A model generated the notes under the pieces. The model was not told the origin of the DNA and ran no database searches. It saw nothing but the letters and a program-made list of their open reading frames with translations. DNA of 9,984 bases from an uncultured Collinsella sp. (GTDB lineage Bacteria; Actinomycetota; Coriobacteriia; Coriobacteriales; Coriobacteriaceae), in the NCBI GenBank assembly GCA_900544425.1, contig UQUX01000064.1, forward strand, positions 1 to 9,984. Direction: 5' to 3'. This document shows, one piece after another, positions 1-6,979 of this stretch. The translations under genes and the position numbers were made by a program. The stretch's first letter is position 1, and each line of letters begins with the position of its first letter.

Positions 1-43
1 CTCTTTTGCAGCCGCCCCACCGTTTATTTAGATCTACCACGAC

Positions 44-71
44 GGACAGCTCGCACTACTGCGCACTGTCC
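44..71. other. imperfect hairpin downstream of the zinc-ribbon gene
   Basis: GGACAG (44-49) pairs with CTGTCC (66-71). Inside it, CGCA (52-55) pairs with TGCG (60-63), with a 2x2 internal loop and a 4-nt apical loop. It lies just past the stop codon of the minus-strand zinc-ribbon gene, so it could help end that transcript or protect its 3' end. There is no T-run on either side, so it is not a classic intrinsic terminator. I see no gene in 1-83. Confidence 0.35.
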
Positions 72-83
72 CGTACCGCTCCC

Positions 84-1421
84 CTACTTCCCAAAGATCG
101 CGCTGAACAGGCCTTTGCGCTTGGGCTTCTCTTCTCGATAGGAGCCCTCGGCCGCCGCTGCCACCTGGCGCGGTTGCTCACCGCCTCCACGGCGCACGAT
201 CTGGTATAGGAAGGGCGATTTAACGTATTTGACCTCGATGGGCGTGGCGTGCACGGTGCTTTCGTTCGACAGCATCACGTTGGGATTGAGCGACGCTACC
301 ACATGCGTCTCACGCTTGTCGCTAAACACTACCGCGGCCGCGCGACCCGTCTGGCCGTTTACGGCAATGCGCACCTGCTCGCCATCGCGGCTGTCCGTCG
401 CCGGACGATCGACAAAGTAGACCGGCACCATCACCAGGCCGTCCTTATGCTTGCGGGCCTTACGTGCCCAGGCGCGGATGCTCTTTTTATTGAGCCCCAG
501 CACCGCCTCGGCATCGTTGCCGGCAATGTCGAGCGCCAGCTTATCAATGACCACCTGGTCCTTGGTAGATGCATCGACGGAGACAACGCGGAAGTCACCT
601 TCCTGCATGGCCGGGTCAAACGGCCCAACCTTGGCAAAGTCCCATGGCTCCAGAATGCCCATAAGGCGAACGTCCAGGTAGTTTGCCCGCGGATACGCCC
701 AGTCGAGCACCTCGTAGTATACCAGGGTCTCCTTGCTCAGCCCCTTGCCCGGGAAGGACGCCATCATGCGCAGGTCCGCGAGCGCCATGGGGAAGTAGAA
801 GAGCATCATGTCGTTTTGGATCGCGTCTTCCACGTCGTGACCGGCAAAGGCATCGGGATACTGGCGCACCAGCTGCAGCGCGTTGGCACGTGCCTGCTGC
901 GGCGAGATTTCGCAGGGAATACCCTGCTCGGGTACATACTCCGCACCAACGCCCATGGTCAGGCGCTTGCTAAAGGTACCGGGTTTAAGCAGGTCGGCAA
1001 CGCCGATCTTATTACCGCAGGACGGGCACTCAAACACGCGCTGGGTCGACGACCCCTCAAAGGACGCACCGCAGAAGGGGCAGGGAATGCTCACGTGCGT
1101 AGCTTCTTGGAACTCCTGAGCCGTACCGCGGTCCTCCCACAGCAGATGCTCCAGAACCGACTGGTTGCGCCAGTACGCATTGAAGAAATACCAGTCCGGG
1201 TCCTCCGGGCGCTCGAGCTGCGACACGTGGGTGAGCTTAAGCAGTCCATCGACAACCGTCAGCGGCGTATGGCGAATGCCCAGGGCGCTCTTGGGCTCCC
1301 CCGCATCGGCCTGCCACGGAACGACCGTGCCGCAATAGGCGCACTCAAAGCTGCGTTTAGCCTGGTGTGAGTACATAGGGCCGCCGCAGTTTTGGCATTT
1401 AATGGCAAACATCTCGTCCAT
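84..1421 (-). CDS. double zinc-ribbon protein of unknown function
   Basis: A 445-residue soluble protein with no signal peptide or membrane segment. Two four-cysteine zinc ribbons are visible: C9/C12 with C27/C30 near the N-terminus, and C114/C117 with C132/C135. Around residues 328-365 a beta-rich stretch (VPVYFVD, then AVNGQTGRAA) resembles the 'VNGQTGK' segment found in bacterial TFIIB-type zinc-ribbon proteins, sometimes mis-annotated as PriA-like helicases. The C-terminus is basic and amphipathic (residues 430-445, KPKRKGLFSAIFGK). The start is well supported: AAAGGAGG lies 8 nt upstream of the first ATG, which fits better than the ATG three codons later. The gene is divergent from the CDF exporter and has no operon partner in the window. 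I cannot assign a biochemical role; a nucleic-acid- or protein-binding scaffold is only a guess from the ribbons. The zinc ribbons are certain to the extent that the spacing is canonical. Confidence 0.88.
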   Translation of the reverse strand: MDEMFAIKCQNCGGPMYSHQAKRSFECAYCGTVVPWQADAGEPKSALGIRHTPLTVVDGLLKLTHVSQLERPEDPDWYFFNAYWRNQSVLEHLLWEDRGTAQEFQEATHVSIPCPFCGASFEGSSTQRVFECPSCGNKIGVADLLKPGTFSKRLTMGVGAEYVPEQGIPCEISPQQARANALQLVRQYPDAFAGHDVEDAIQNDMMLFYFPMALADLRMMASFPGKGLSKETLVYYEVLDWAYPRANYLDVRLMGILEPWDFAKVGPFDPAMQEGDFRVVSVDASTKDQVVIDKLALDIAGNDAEAVLGLNKKSIRAWARKARKHKDGLVMVPVYFVDRPATDSRDGEQVRIAVNGQTGRAAAVVFSDKRETHVVASLNPNVMLSNESTVHATPIEVKYVKSPFLYQIVRRGGGEQPRQVAAAAEGSYREEKPKRKGLFSAIFGK

Positions 1422-1639
1422 GGATACGTCCTCCTTTGCGCAGGGGCTGTCGACATTAAGTATGTCGGGCAGGCAGGTACATGCCCATACCCATGTGGCC
1501 CAAAATGGAGCACCAGGTCGGACAAGAAGGGCCGCTCGTTAGCTCCAGCAGACCATTGCTGCATTTTCTGAGCATCGGCACACGGTGCGCCCATGCGAGC
1601 TACACTATCCCCTTAACCATGATTGTGAGGACGATTGCC
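1422..1639. promoter_or_regulatory. divergent intergenic region with small inverted repeats
   Basis: This 218-nt stretch must hold promoters for the zinc-ribbon gene (leftward) and the CDF gene (rightward). CGACAT (1451-1456) and ATGTCG (1462-1467) form a perfect 6-bp inverted repeat around a 5-nt AT-rich spacer. On the minus strand that spacer gives a CTTAAT that could be a -10 element. A second pair, ACATG (1479-1483) and CATGT (1492-1496), follows. For the CDF gene, TACACT (1601-1606) is a possible -10, but I see no good -35. No RNA gene or convincing ORF is present. The repeats are plausible operator half-sites, but no regulator can be named. Confidence 0.3.
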
Positions 1640-2821
1640 ATGCTGTTTGTAAATCGGCTGGTACATACGCTTGTTCCCGGCAGCGACGGCGAGCCGGTCG
1701 ATACATCTTGCCGCACCAACGCGGGCTTTGCCGCAAGCCTCATTTGCATTGGCCTCAACATTGCCCTGTGCCTAGCCAAGGGCATCGCGGGTCTGCTCGC
1801 CGGCTCCGTCTCGCTCATCGCCGACGCCTTCAACAACCTCTCCGATGCCTCGAGCAACATCGTGAGTCTGCTCGGGTTCCGCCTTGCCAGCCGCCCGGCA
1901 GACGAGGGCCACCCTTACGGCCACGGCCGCTACGAGTACCTGGCCGGTCTGTTTGTCGCCGTCCTGGTTTGCGCCGTCGGCATCAACCTGGTGCTCGAGT
2001 CCGTTACCAAGATCATCAAGCCCTCCCCCACCGCTTACACACTCGTTTCCCTTGCGGCACTGGCTACATCCATGCTCGTCAAGTTCTGGATGGCGGCGTT
2101 CAACCGCACGCTGGGCAACCGCATCGACTCGGAGACGCTCATCGCCACGGCGCAGGATTCCAAAAACGACGTCATTGCCTCGGGCTCGGTCTTGGTGGCA
2201 GCGCTTATTTCGCAAACGACAGGCTTTGATCTCGATGGCTGGGCGGGCCTGGGCGTGGGCATCTTCATTTGCATCAGCGGCATGGGCCTGGTGCGCGACG
2301 CCATCAGCCCGTTGCTGGGGCAAGCGCCCGACCCCAAGCTCGTTCAAGCGATTCGCGACAGGATCATGTCATACCCCCAGGTCCTGGGCACGCACGACCT
2401 CATGGTGCACGACTACGGCCCCGGCCGCCAGTTTGCCAGCGCACACGTGGAAATGCCCGGCGAGGGCGATGCCTTTGAGCACCACGAGATTCTGGACACC
2501 ATCGAACACGACATCAAACGCCAGATGGGCATCGGTATCACGCTGCACTGTGACCCCATAGCCACCACCGGTGACGACCTGCGCGGCTGGGTCAAGCGCG
2601 GCGTAGCGCAGATCGACCCCACGCTTTCCATCCACGACCTTCACGAACACGACGGGTTCGTTTCGTTTGACCTGGTGCGTCCCGACGGCTTTGACATATC
2701 CGACGAGGAGCTGCTTGAGCTCGTCACGCGCATCGTGCACGAGCGCCGGCCCGATGCGTCATGCGTCGTCACGTTTGACTCGGGCTTTAGCTCGCCCGAC
2801 CGTCCGGCAGAGCAACTGTAA
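1640..2821 (+). CDS. cation diffusion facilitator (CDF) metal exporter, probably Mn-type
   Basis: This inner-membrane antiporter should export a divalent metal ion in exchange for protons. From the ATG at 1640 it is 393 residues. Transmembrane helices cover about 28-220. The metal-site helices are readable: TM2 carries N65-x-x-x-D69 (ADAFNNLSD) and TM5 carries D173-x-x-x-D177 (DSKND). An N/D-D-D-D quartet like this is described for manganese CDFs such as MntE, while zinc CDFs usually have D-x-x-x-D and H-x-x-x-D. Residues 230-306 form the usual cytoplasmic dimerisation domain. Residues 325-383 look like a second, similar alpha/beta domain (IHDLHEHDG, then VSFDLVRPDGF), so the protein is longer than the roughly 300-residue minimal family. 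The ATG at 1640 is preferred because GAGG (1627-1630) lies 9 nt upstream. In-frame ATGs at 1619 and 1481 are possible but lack a matching ribosome site. The metal specificity is inferred. Confidence 0.9.
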   Translation: MLFVNRLVHTLVPGSDGEPVDTSCRTNAGFAASLICIGLNIALCLAKGIAGLLAGSVSLIADAFNNLSDASSNIVSLLGFRLASRPADEGHPYGHGRYEYLAGLFVAVLVCAVGINLVLESVTKIIKPSPTAYTLVSLAALATSMLVKFWMAAFNRTLGNRIDSETLIATAQDSKNDVIASGSVLVAALISQTTGFDLDGWAGLGVGIFICISGMGLVRDAISPLLGQAPDPKLVQAIRDRIMSYPQVLGTHDLMVHDYGPGRQFASAHVEMPGEGDAFEHHEILDTIEHDIKRQMGIGITLHCDPIATTGDDLRGWVKRGVAQIDPTLSIHDLHEHDGFVSFDLVRPDGFDISDEELLELVTRIVHERRPDASCVVTFDSGFSSPDRPAEQL

Positions 2822-2829
2822 CCGACAGC

Positions 2830-2900
2830 AAAACGGGACGCAGGACTGCCGACCAACGCGCCTATGCGCCCGGTCACGCGATCCTGCGTCCCGTTTTTGT
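2830..2900. terminator. bidirectional intrinsic terminator with nested hairpin
   Basis: The arms 2830-2845 and 2882-2897 form a perfect 16-bp stem (AAAACGGGACGCAGGA and its complement). The 36-nt loop folds again: GACC (2851-2854) with GGTC (2872-2875), and GCGC (2858-2861) with GCGC (2866-2869) around CTAT. The plus strand ends in TTTTTGTTT and the minus strand in TTTTGCT. The element sits 8 nt after the stop of the CDF gene and about 30 nt after the stop of the convergent minus-strand gene, so it can serve both. Confidence 0.88.
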
Positions 2901-2931
2901 TTGCACTGCTAAGGCTCTAGCCGCTCGACCG

Positions 2932-3918
2932 CTAGTTTCCCTGTGCGCCCGAAATGCCGTTTTGTAGGGCGTTCCAGGCATCCGTCGCCATGTCTCCCAA
3001 GTTCTGCGCGGTATCGCCCAGGTTTTGTGTCGTATCGCCCAGCTCTTGCGCCTTGTCTCCCAATTCCTGCGCCTTGTTGCTCAGGTCCTCCAGCATGTTG
3101 GAGCTCGAGCTGTCGGTGCCGCTTTGGCCGTCGGACGAGTTGCCCGAGCTGTTCTTGTGCGTGAGTTGAATTTCAAGGTTACCGTTGTCGTTATAGTAGG
3201 CAGATGTGACGACCCAGTTGGCATCGACGACGGGCGTTGAGCCATCATCAGTCAGGACCACGGCATTCGAAAGATCGGCACCGCGCGACTTGAGGAGCTT
3301 CTTGGCGTTGGACCAGTACTGCCCCGGGATATCGCTCAGATCGACGGTGCTAGACGAGGCGGACTCGGTTTGCCCGGCAGTGGTATCGGCCGTTGAACTC
3401 CCCCGCTTGTTGAGCATGCCCGACACAATGGCGAACACAATCGAGAGGGCAAAGGAGATCGCCAGCACAATCAGGATTTTCTTGATCACACTCGACGAAC
3501 GCGACGGCGCCTCTTCCTCGTCCTCACCATACTGCGGAATCGATTTGGGATAGTCGCGATAAGGTTGGCGCGCATACGGATCGCGCGACTCATATCGAGG
3601 CTGGGCCTGTGCCGTGCGCGGCATATACGTCGTCTGCTGAGCCTGTGGAATGGGATTTTGCGGCAGGTTGTTATAAGCATCCGTCGCCGCATTGCCATAC
3701 GGGTCCGGCGCCGCATTGCCGTACGGGTCCTGCGGTACATAATCAAACGGATCCCGTGGTGTATCGCCGTAGCCCATAACCCGTGTGGGTTCGGCAGACG
3801 CCTGCGTCGCATCGGGGGTAGCGTAGCCGGGATTCGGCACGACGCGGGTCTCATCGGCGCCGTTGCCCGTCCGCGGGGAGCCGTAGCCACCCATTACGGT
3901 CGTCTTATCCTGGTCCAT
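2932..3918 (-). CDS. single-pass membrane protein with PASTA-like outer domain and heptad repeat tail
   Basis: A 328-residue protein I cannot assign to a named family. Residues 1-140 are cytoplasmic and disordered, rich in Pro, Gly, Tyr, Gln and Asp. They contain three similar threonine motifs, DKTTVM (4-9), DETRVV (22-27) and EPTRVM (43-48), and a duplicated DPYGNAA block (64-78). One membrane helix spans about 146-168, with Lys146-Lys147 before it and Lys171-Arg172 after it. Residues 194-252 read like a degenerate PASTA domain (DIPGQYWSNAKKLLKSRGA, then WVVTSAYY). A Ser/Gly/Asp linker follows, then four 7-residue repeats of AQ(E/N)LGD type at 282-309, which should form an amphipathic helix. 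The ATG at 3918 has AAAGGA 8 nt upstream. The gene is monocistronic between terminators. PASTA domains and acidic TxxVM-like motifs are both features of actinobacterial Ser/Thr kinase signalling and its FHA readers, so a role as a phosphorylated cell-envelope protein is possible, but this is inference. Confidence 0.87.
   Translation of the reverse strand: MDQDKTTVMGGYGSPRTGNGADETRVVPNPGYATPDATQASAEPTRVMGYGDTPRDPFDYVPQDPYGNAAPDPYGNAATDAYNNLPQNPIPQAQQTTYMPRTAQAQPRYESRDPYARQPYRDYPKSIPQYGEDEEEAPSRSSSVIKKILIVLAISFALSIVFAIVSGMLNKRGSSTADTTAGQTESASSSTVDLSDIPGQYWSNAKKLLKSRGADLSNAVVLTDDGSTPVVDANWVVTSAYYNDNGNLEIQLTHKNSSGNSSDGQSGTDSSSSNMLEDLSNKAQELGDKAQELGDTTQNLGDTAQNLGDMATDAWNALQNGISGAQGN
2989..3072 (-). 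repeat. 21-bp coding tandem repeat, four copies
   Basis: Four adjacent 21-bp units begin at 2989, 3010, 3031 and 3052, with a diverged fifth at 3073-3093. Each encodes one seven-residue unit of the form (A/T)Q(E/N)LGD(K/T/M) at the C-terminus of the membrane protein. The copies differ mostly at synonymous or conservative positions, so the repeat is not newly expanded. Confidence 0.85.
3686..3733 (-). repeat. 24-bp tandem duplication encoding DPYGNAA
   Basis: Two adjacent 24-bp units, 3686-3709 and 3710-3733, differ at only two positions. They encode two copies of an eight-residue block (DPYGNAA plus one variable residue) in the disordered N-terminal half of the membrane protein. Confidence 0.85.
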
Positions 3919-3963
3919 GCAACGATTCCTTTCCGTCGCCCGTAAGCATCAAGTTATCCATGC

Positions 3964-3969
3964 ATTCTA
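3964..3969 (-). promoter_or_regulatory. candidate -10 element for the membrane-protein gene
   Basis: On the minus strand TAGAAT (ATTCTA on the plus strand) matches five of six bases of the sigma-70-type -10 consensus. It would put the start of transcription about 40 nt before the ATG at 3918. No convincing -35 lies at standard spacing; a TTGCCC is 20 nt upstream. The element lies between the fhs terminator and the gene, as expected for a separate transcription unit. Confidence 0.35.
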
Positions 3970-4036
3970 CCCGCGCAAAAGCCTATGATGGGCAAAGCCC
4001 GCCGGTATCTACAAGACATGCGCGGGCCTAAGGATC

Positions 4037-4072
4037 AAAAAGCCCCGCCGAGCCTGGTAGGCACGACGGGGC
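4037..4072 (-). terminator. intrinsic terminator of fhs
   Basis: Read on the minus strand, GCCCCG (from 4072) pairs with CGGGGC (to 4042), and inside it GCCT pairs with AGGC around a short loop, with small internal mismatches. A run of five T (4041-4037) follows directly. It begins 26 nt after the fhs stop codon and ends transcription before the downstream membrane-protein gene. Confidence 0.88.
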
Positions 4073-4097
4073 GGGTAAGCGACTATAGGCAGCAGTC

Positions 4098-5765
4098 TTA
4101 GAACAGGCCGGTGATGTTGCCGTCGTTATCGACGTCGATATTCTCGGCCGCGGGGACCTTGGGCAGGCCCGGCATGGTCAGAACGCTGCCAGTCAGCGCG
4201 ACCACAAAGTGGGCGCCGGCGGAAACCTTGAGCTCACGCACGGTGATGCGGAAGCCCTCGGGAGCGCCCAGGGCCTTGGCGTTGTCGCTAAAGCTGTACT
4301 GCGTCTTGGCGACGCACACCGGCAGGTTGCCAAAGCCGTTCTCGCGCAGCTCGGCGAGCTGGCGCTTGGCAGCCGGCGTAAAGTCGACACCATCGGCGCG
4401 GTAAACCTTGGTGGCGACGGCCTCGAGGGCATCGGCAACATCGGCGCCGTCTTCGTAGGCAAACTTGAGCTCGCTCGGCTGCTCGATCAGACGCATGACC
4501 TCGTCAGCCAAATCGAGCGCGCCCTCGCCGCCCTTGGCCCAGACCTCGGAAAGCTTAACGTTAACGCCGAGCTTCTGGCACTCGGACTCGATGAGCGCAA
4601 GCTCTGCCTCGGTGTCCGTCGGGAAGCGGTTGATGGCGACCACGCAGGGCAGACCATAAACGTTCTGGATGTTGTCGACGTGACGCAGCAGGTTGGGCAT
4701 GCCGGCCTTGAGGGCCTCGAGGTTCTCCTCGTTGAGGTCGGCCTTGGCAACACCGCCGTTGTACTTAAGCGCACGGGCGGTCGCGACAATCACGACGGCG
4801 CTGGGGCGAACGCCCGTCATGCGGCACTTGATGTCGAGGAACTTCTCGGCACCCAGATCGGCGCCAAAGCCTGCCTCGGTAATGGCGACATCGCCAAAGC
4901 GCATAGCCATACGCGTGGCCATGATGGAATTGCAGCCGTGGGCGATGTTGGCGAAGGGGCCGCCGTGGACAAACGCGGGCGTACCCTCGAGCGTCTGCAC
5001 CAGGTTGGGCTTGAGCGCATCCTTAAGCAATGCAGCCATGGCGCCCTGAGCCTTGAGGTCGCGGGCGCGGACGGGCTCGCCGGCAAAGCTGTAGCCGACG
5101 ACGATCTCGCCCAGGCGCTCCTTAAGATCGTTGATACTCGTGGACAGGCACAGGATTGCCATGACCTCGGAGGCAACGGTGATATCGAAGCCGTCCTCGC
5201 GCGGCACGCCCTGAGCCTTGCCACCAATGCCGTCGATAACGTGGCGCAGCTGGCGGTCGTTCATGTCGACAACGCGCTTCCAGGTGATGCGCTTAACGTC
5301 GATACCGAGCTGGTTGCCTTGCTGAATATGGTTGTCGAGCATGGCGGCCAGCAGGTTATTGGCGGCACCGATAGCGTGGAAGTCGCCGGTAAAGTGCAGG
5401 TTGATGTCTTCCATGGGGATGACCTGGGCCCAACCGCCGCCGGCGGCACCGCCCTTGACGCCAAAGACGGGACCGAGCGAAGGCTCGCGCAGGGCCACGG
5501 CGCTCTTGACACCGCGACGACGCAGGCCATCGGCCAGACCGATGGTCGTGGTGGTCTTGCCCTCGCCAGCGGGCGTGGGGTTGATGGCGGTCACGAGGAC
5601 GAGCTTGGCCTGATGATTGGTCGGCTCGTTGAGCAGTGAATAGTCGACCTTAGCCTTGTCGAAGCCGTACGGAATCAGGTGCTTTACGTCGACGCCGGCG
5701 TTCTTAGCCACCTCGGTAATGGGCAGCGGCGTGACGGAACGTGCGATTTCGATGTCAGTAGGCAT
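4098..5765 (-). CDS. fhs: formate-tetrahydrofolate ligase
   Basis: This cytoplasmic enzyme makes 10-formyl-tetrahydrofolate from formate, tetrahydrofolate and ATP. It supplies one-carbon units for purines and initiator formyl-Met-tRNA, or takes part in formate assimilation. The 555 residues match the usual length of about 555-560. The phosphate-binding loop PTPAGEGKTT is at 63-72, and the conserved stretch REPSLGPVFGVKGGAAGGG is at 93-111. Strong similarity runs to the C-terminus, with no gap or frameshift. The chosen ATG begins MPTDIEIARS and has AAAGGA 6-7 nt upstream. An in-frame ATG 60 nt earlier would place the start at the promoter -10 region and add residues unlike the family, so I reject it. 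The gene stands alone with its own promoter and terminator. No folD, mthfd or acetogenesis genes are in view, so the context does not say whether it serves synthesis or energy metabolism. Confidence 0.97.
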   Translation of the reverse strand: MPTDIEIARSVTPLPITEVAKNAGVDVKHLIPYGFDKAKVDYSLLNEPTNHQAKLVLVTAINPTPAGEGKTTTTIGLADGLRRRGVKSAVALREPSLGPVFGVKGGAAGGGWAQVIPMEDINLHFTGDFHAIGAANNLLAAMLDNHIQQGNQLGIDVKRITWKRVVDMNDRQLRHVIDGIGGKAQGVPREDGFDITVASEVMAILCLSTSINDLKERLGEIVVGYSFAGEPVRARDLKAQGAMAALLKDALKPNLVQTLEGTPAFVHGGPFANIAHGCNSIMATRMAMRFGDVAITEAGFGADLGAEKFLDIKCRMTGVRPSAVVIVATARALKYNGGVAKADLNEENLEALKAGMPNLLRHVDNIQNVYGLPCVVAINRFPTDTEAELALIESECQKLGVNVKLSEVWAKGGEGALDLADEVMRLIEQPSELKFAYEDGADVADALEAVATKVYRADGVDFTPAAKRQLAELRENGFGNLPVCVAKTQYSFSDNAKALGAPEGFRITVRELKVSAGAHFVVALTGSVLTMPGLPKVPAAENIDVDNDGNITGLF

Positions 5766-5805
5766 GGGCGGTCCTTTCGTTACCGAATGAGAAAAAGACC
5801 AATTC

Positions 5806-5833
5806 AGCATAGCACGGGCGCGCAATAGTAAAA
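5806..5833 (-). promoter_or_regulatory. probable fhs promoter with extended -10
   Basis: On the minus strand TGC-TATGCT gives an extended -10 (hexamer at 5811-5806, TG motif at 5814-5813). TTTACT or TTTTAC (5827-5833) is a possible -35 at 15-16 bp spacing. Transcription would start near 5799, about 33 nt before the fhs ATG at 5765. This independent promoter fits the separation of fhs from the upstream ruv operon. Confidence 0.5.
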
Positions 5834-5895
5834 CACCCGTAACCGATGAATGGCGATATGTTTATCCAATGCTCAGCGATAGCCTACAGACCAGC

Positions 5896-5923
5896 CAAAA
5901 CAAACCCGTCTCTAAACGGCTGG
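5896..5923 (-). terminator. weak candidate terminator of the ruv operon
   Basis: Read on the minus strand, CCGT (5919-5916) and ACGG (5909-5906) form a short stem overlapping the ruvB stop codon (5914-5912). It is followed by GTTTGTTTTGG, a T-rich but interrupted tract. A larger alternative pairs CCAGCC with GGCTGG (5923-5918 with 5896-5891). Neither is strong, so some readthrough into fhs is possible. Confidence 0.3.
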
Positions 5924-6979
5924 CTCGATGCCCAAATGTTCAAAGGTGCGAAGCGTTGCCTGACGGCCCTGGGGCGTACGAATCATCAAGCCGCACTGCA
6001 GCAGATAGGGCTCATAGACATCCTCGAGCGTACCCGGGTCCTCACCCACCGCGCTGGCAAGGGTCGTCAGGCCCACGGCACGGCCGGAGAACGTCTTGGC
6101 AAGCATCTCCAAGATGCGAATATCCATCCAGTCCAGACCAAGCTCATCAATCTCGAAGAACTCGAGTGCCTGACGGCAAATATCAAGCTCAATAGGACCG
6201 TTGCCGCGCACCTGCGCATAGTCGCGCACGCGCTTGAGCAGACGGTTGGCCAAGCGCGGCGTACCGCGCGAGCGCGAGCCGATCTCGAGCGCGCTGGGAT
6301 GGTCGATCGTCACGCCCAGGATGGTCGCCGAACGCGTCACAATCTGGGCGAGCTCCTCGACCGTGTAGTAGTCCAGGCGATACGAAATGCCAAAGCGGTC
6401 GCGTAGCGGGCCCGTGAGCATACCCGAGCGGGTCGTTGCCGCCACCAGCGTAAACTTGGGAATATCCAGGCGAATCGAACGTGCGGCCGGACCCTTACCG
6501 ATAACGATATCGAGCGCAAAGTCCTCCATCGCGGGATACAGGACCTCCTCGACCGAACGGTTCAGACGGTGGATCTCATCGATAAACAGCACGTCACCCG
6601 GCTGCAAGTTAGTCAGGATGGCCGCCAGGTCACCGGTACGCGCAATAGCGGGGCCGCTCGTCGTCTTGATCTGAGCGCCCAGCTCGTTGGCGATAACCGT
6701 GGCCAGCGTGGTCTTGCCCAGGCCCGGAGGGCCCGAGAAAATCACGTGGTCGAGCGTCTCGCCACGGCTCTGCGCCGCCTCGATCAGCACGCGAAGGCTC
6801 TGCTTGATATGCTCCTGGCCGCAGTAGTCGTCCAGGCGCTGGGGACGCAGGGTACGGTCGACATCGAGGTCTTCGGGCGTCAGCTCCGAGCCCACCATGC
6901 GCTCACCGTGCGCCATAGATGCCGCCGGCGAGCTGCCGGGCGTCGCCCACAGGTCCTGAGAGTCATCGGCTTCCCACAT
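5912..6979 (-). CDS. ruvB: Holliday junction branch migration ATPase RuvB
   Basis: RuvB is the hexameric AAA+ motor that, loaded by RuvA, pumps DNA through Holliday junctions during recombination and repair. The 355-residue protein has Walker A GPPGLGKT (83-90), Walker B DVLFIDE (129-135), sensor 1 in VAATTRSG (179-186), the arginine-finger segment PLRDRFG (191-197) and sensor 2 in GTPRLANRLL (239-248). A winged-helix DNA-binding domain fills about 280-350, including the family segment GLTTLASAVGED. The N-terminal 40 residues before LRPQRLDDYCGQ are longer than in many RuvB proteins and look unstructured. I use the ATG at 6979, whose A is also the last base of the ruvA stop (TGATG), indicating translational coupling. 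A GTG directly before it is possible. Internal starts near MAHGER or MVGSEL would give a more usual length and cannot be excluded. It is last in ruvC-ruvA-ruvB. Confidence 0.97.
   Translation of the reverse strand: MWEADDSQDLWATPGSSPAASMAHGERMVGSELTPEDLDVDRTLRPQRLDDYCGQEHIKQSLRVLIEAAQSRGETLDHVIFSGPPGLGKTTLATVIANELGAQIKTTSGPAIARTGDLAAILTNLQPGDVLFIDEIHRLNRSVEEVLYPAMEDFALDIVIGKGPAARSIRLDIPKFTLVAATTRSGMLTGPLRDRFGISYRLDYYTVEELAQIVTRSATILGVTIDHPSALEIGSRSRGTPRLANRLLKRVRDYAQVRGNGPIELDICRQALEFFEIDELGLDWMDIRILEMLAKTFSGRAVGLTTLASAVGEDPGTLEDVYEPYLLQCGLMIRTPQGRQATLRTFEHLGIEPAV

Noticed and set aside
249..1370. 373-codon open frame on the plus strand opposite the zinc-ribbon gene
   Set aside because: Antisense shadow. 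The minus-strand protein has zinc ribbons and a strong ribosome site, while this frame is rich in His/Arg and has neither.
1481..1639. Longer N-terminus of the CDF protein (ATG at 1481 or 1619)
   Set aside because: The added residues do not resemble a CDF N-terminus. The ATG at 1640 has the properly spaced GAGG site.
3990..4027. GGGC-AAA-GCCC and GCCCGC/GCGGGC inverted repeats between fhs and the membrane-protein gene
   Set aside because: They are short GC pairings without T-runs, common by chance at this base composition. The fhs terminator is already explained by 4037-4072.
4209..5639. 476-codon open frame on the plus strand opposite fhs
   Set aside because: It is a GC-rich antisense shadow of a fully conserved fhs. 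It has no recognisable domain, no ribosome site and low-complexity Gly/Val/Asp content.
5766..5825. 20-residue N-terminal extension of formate-tetrahydrofolate ligase
   Set aside because: It would start translation at the promoter -10 region and adds residues not seen in the family. The ATG at 5765 has a good ribosome site.
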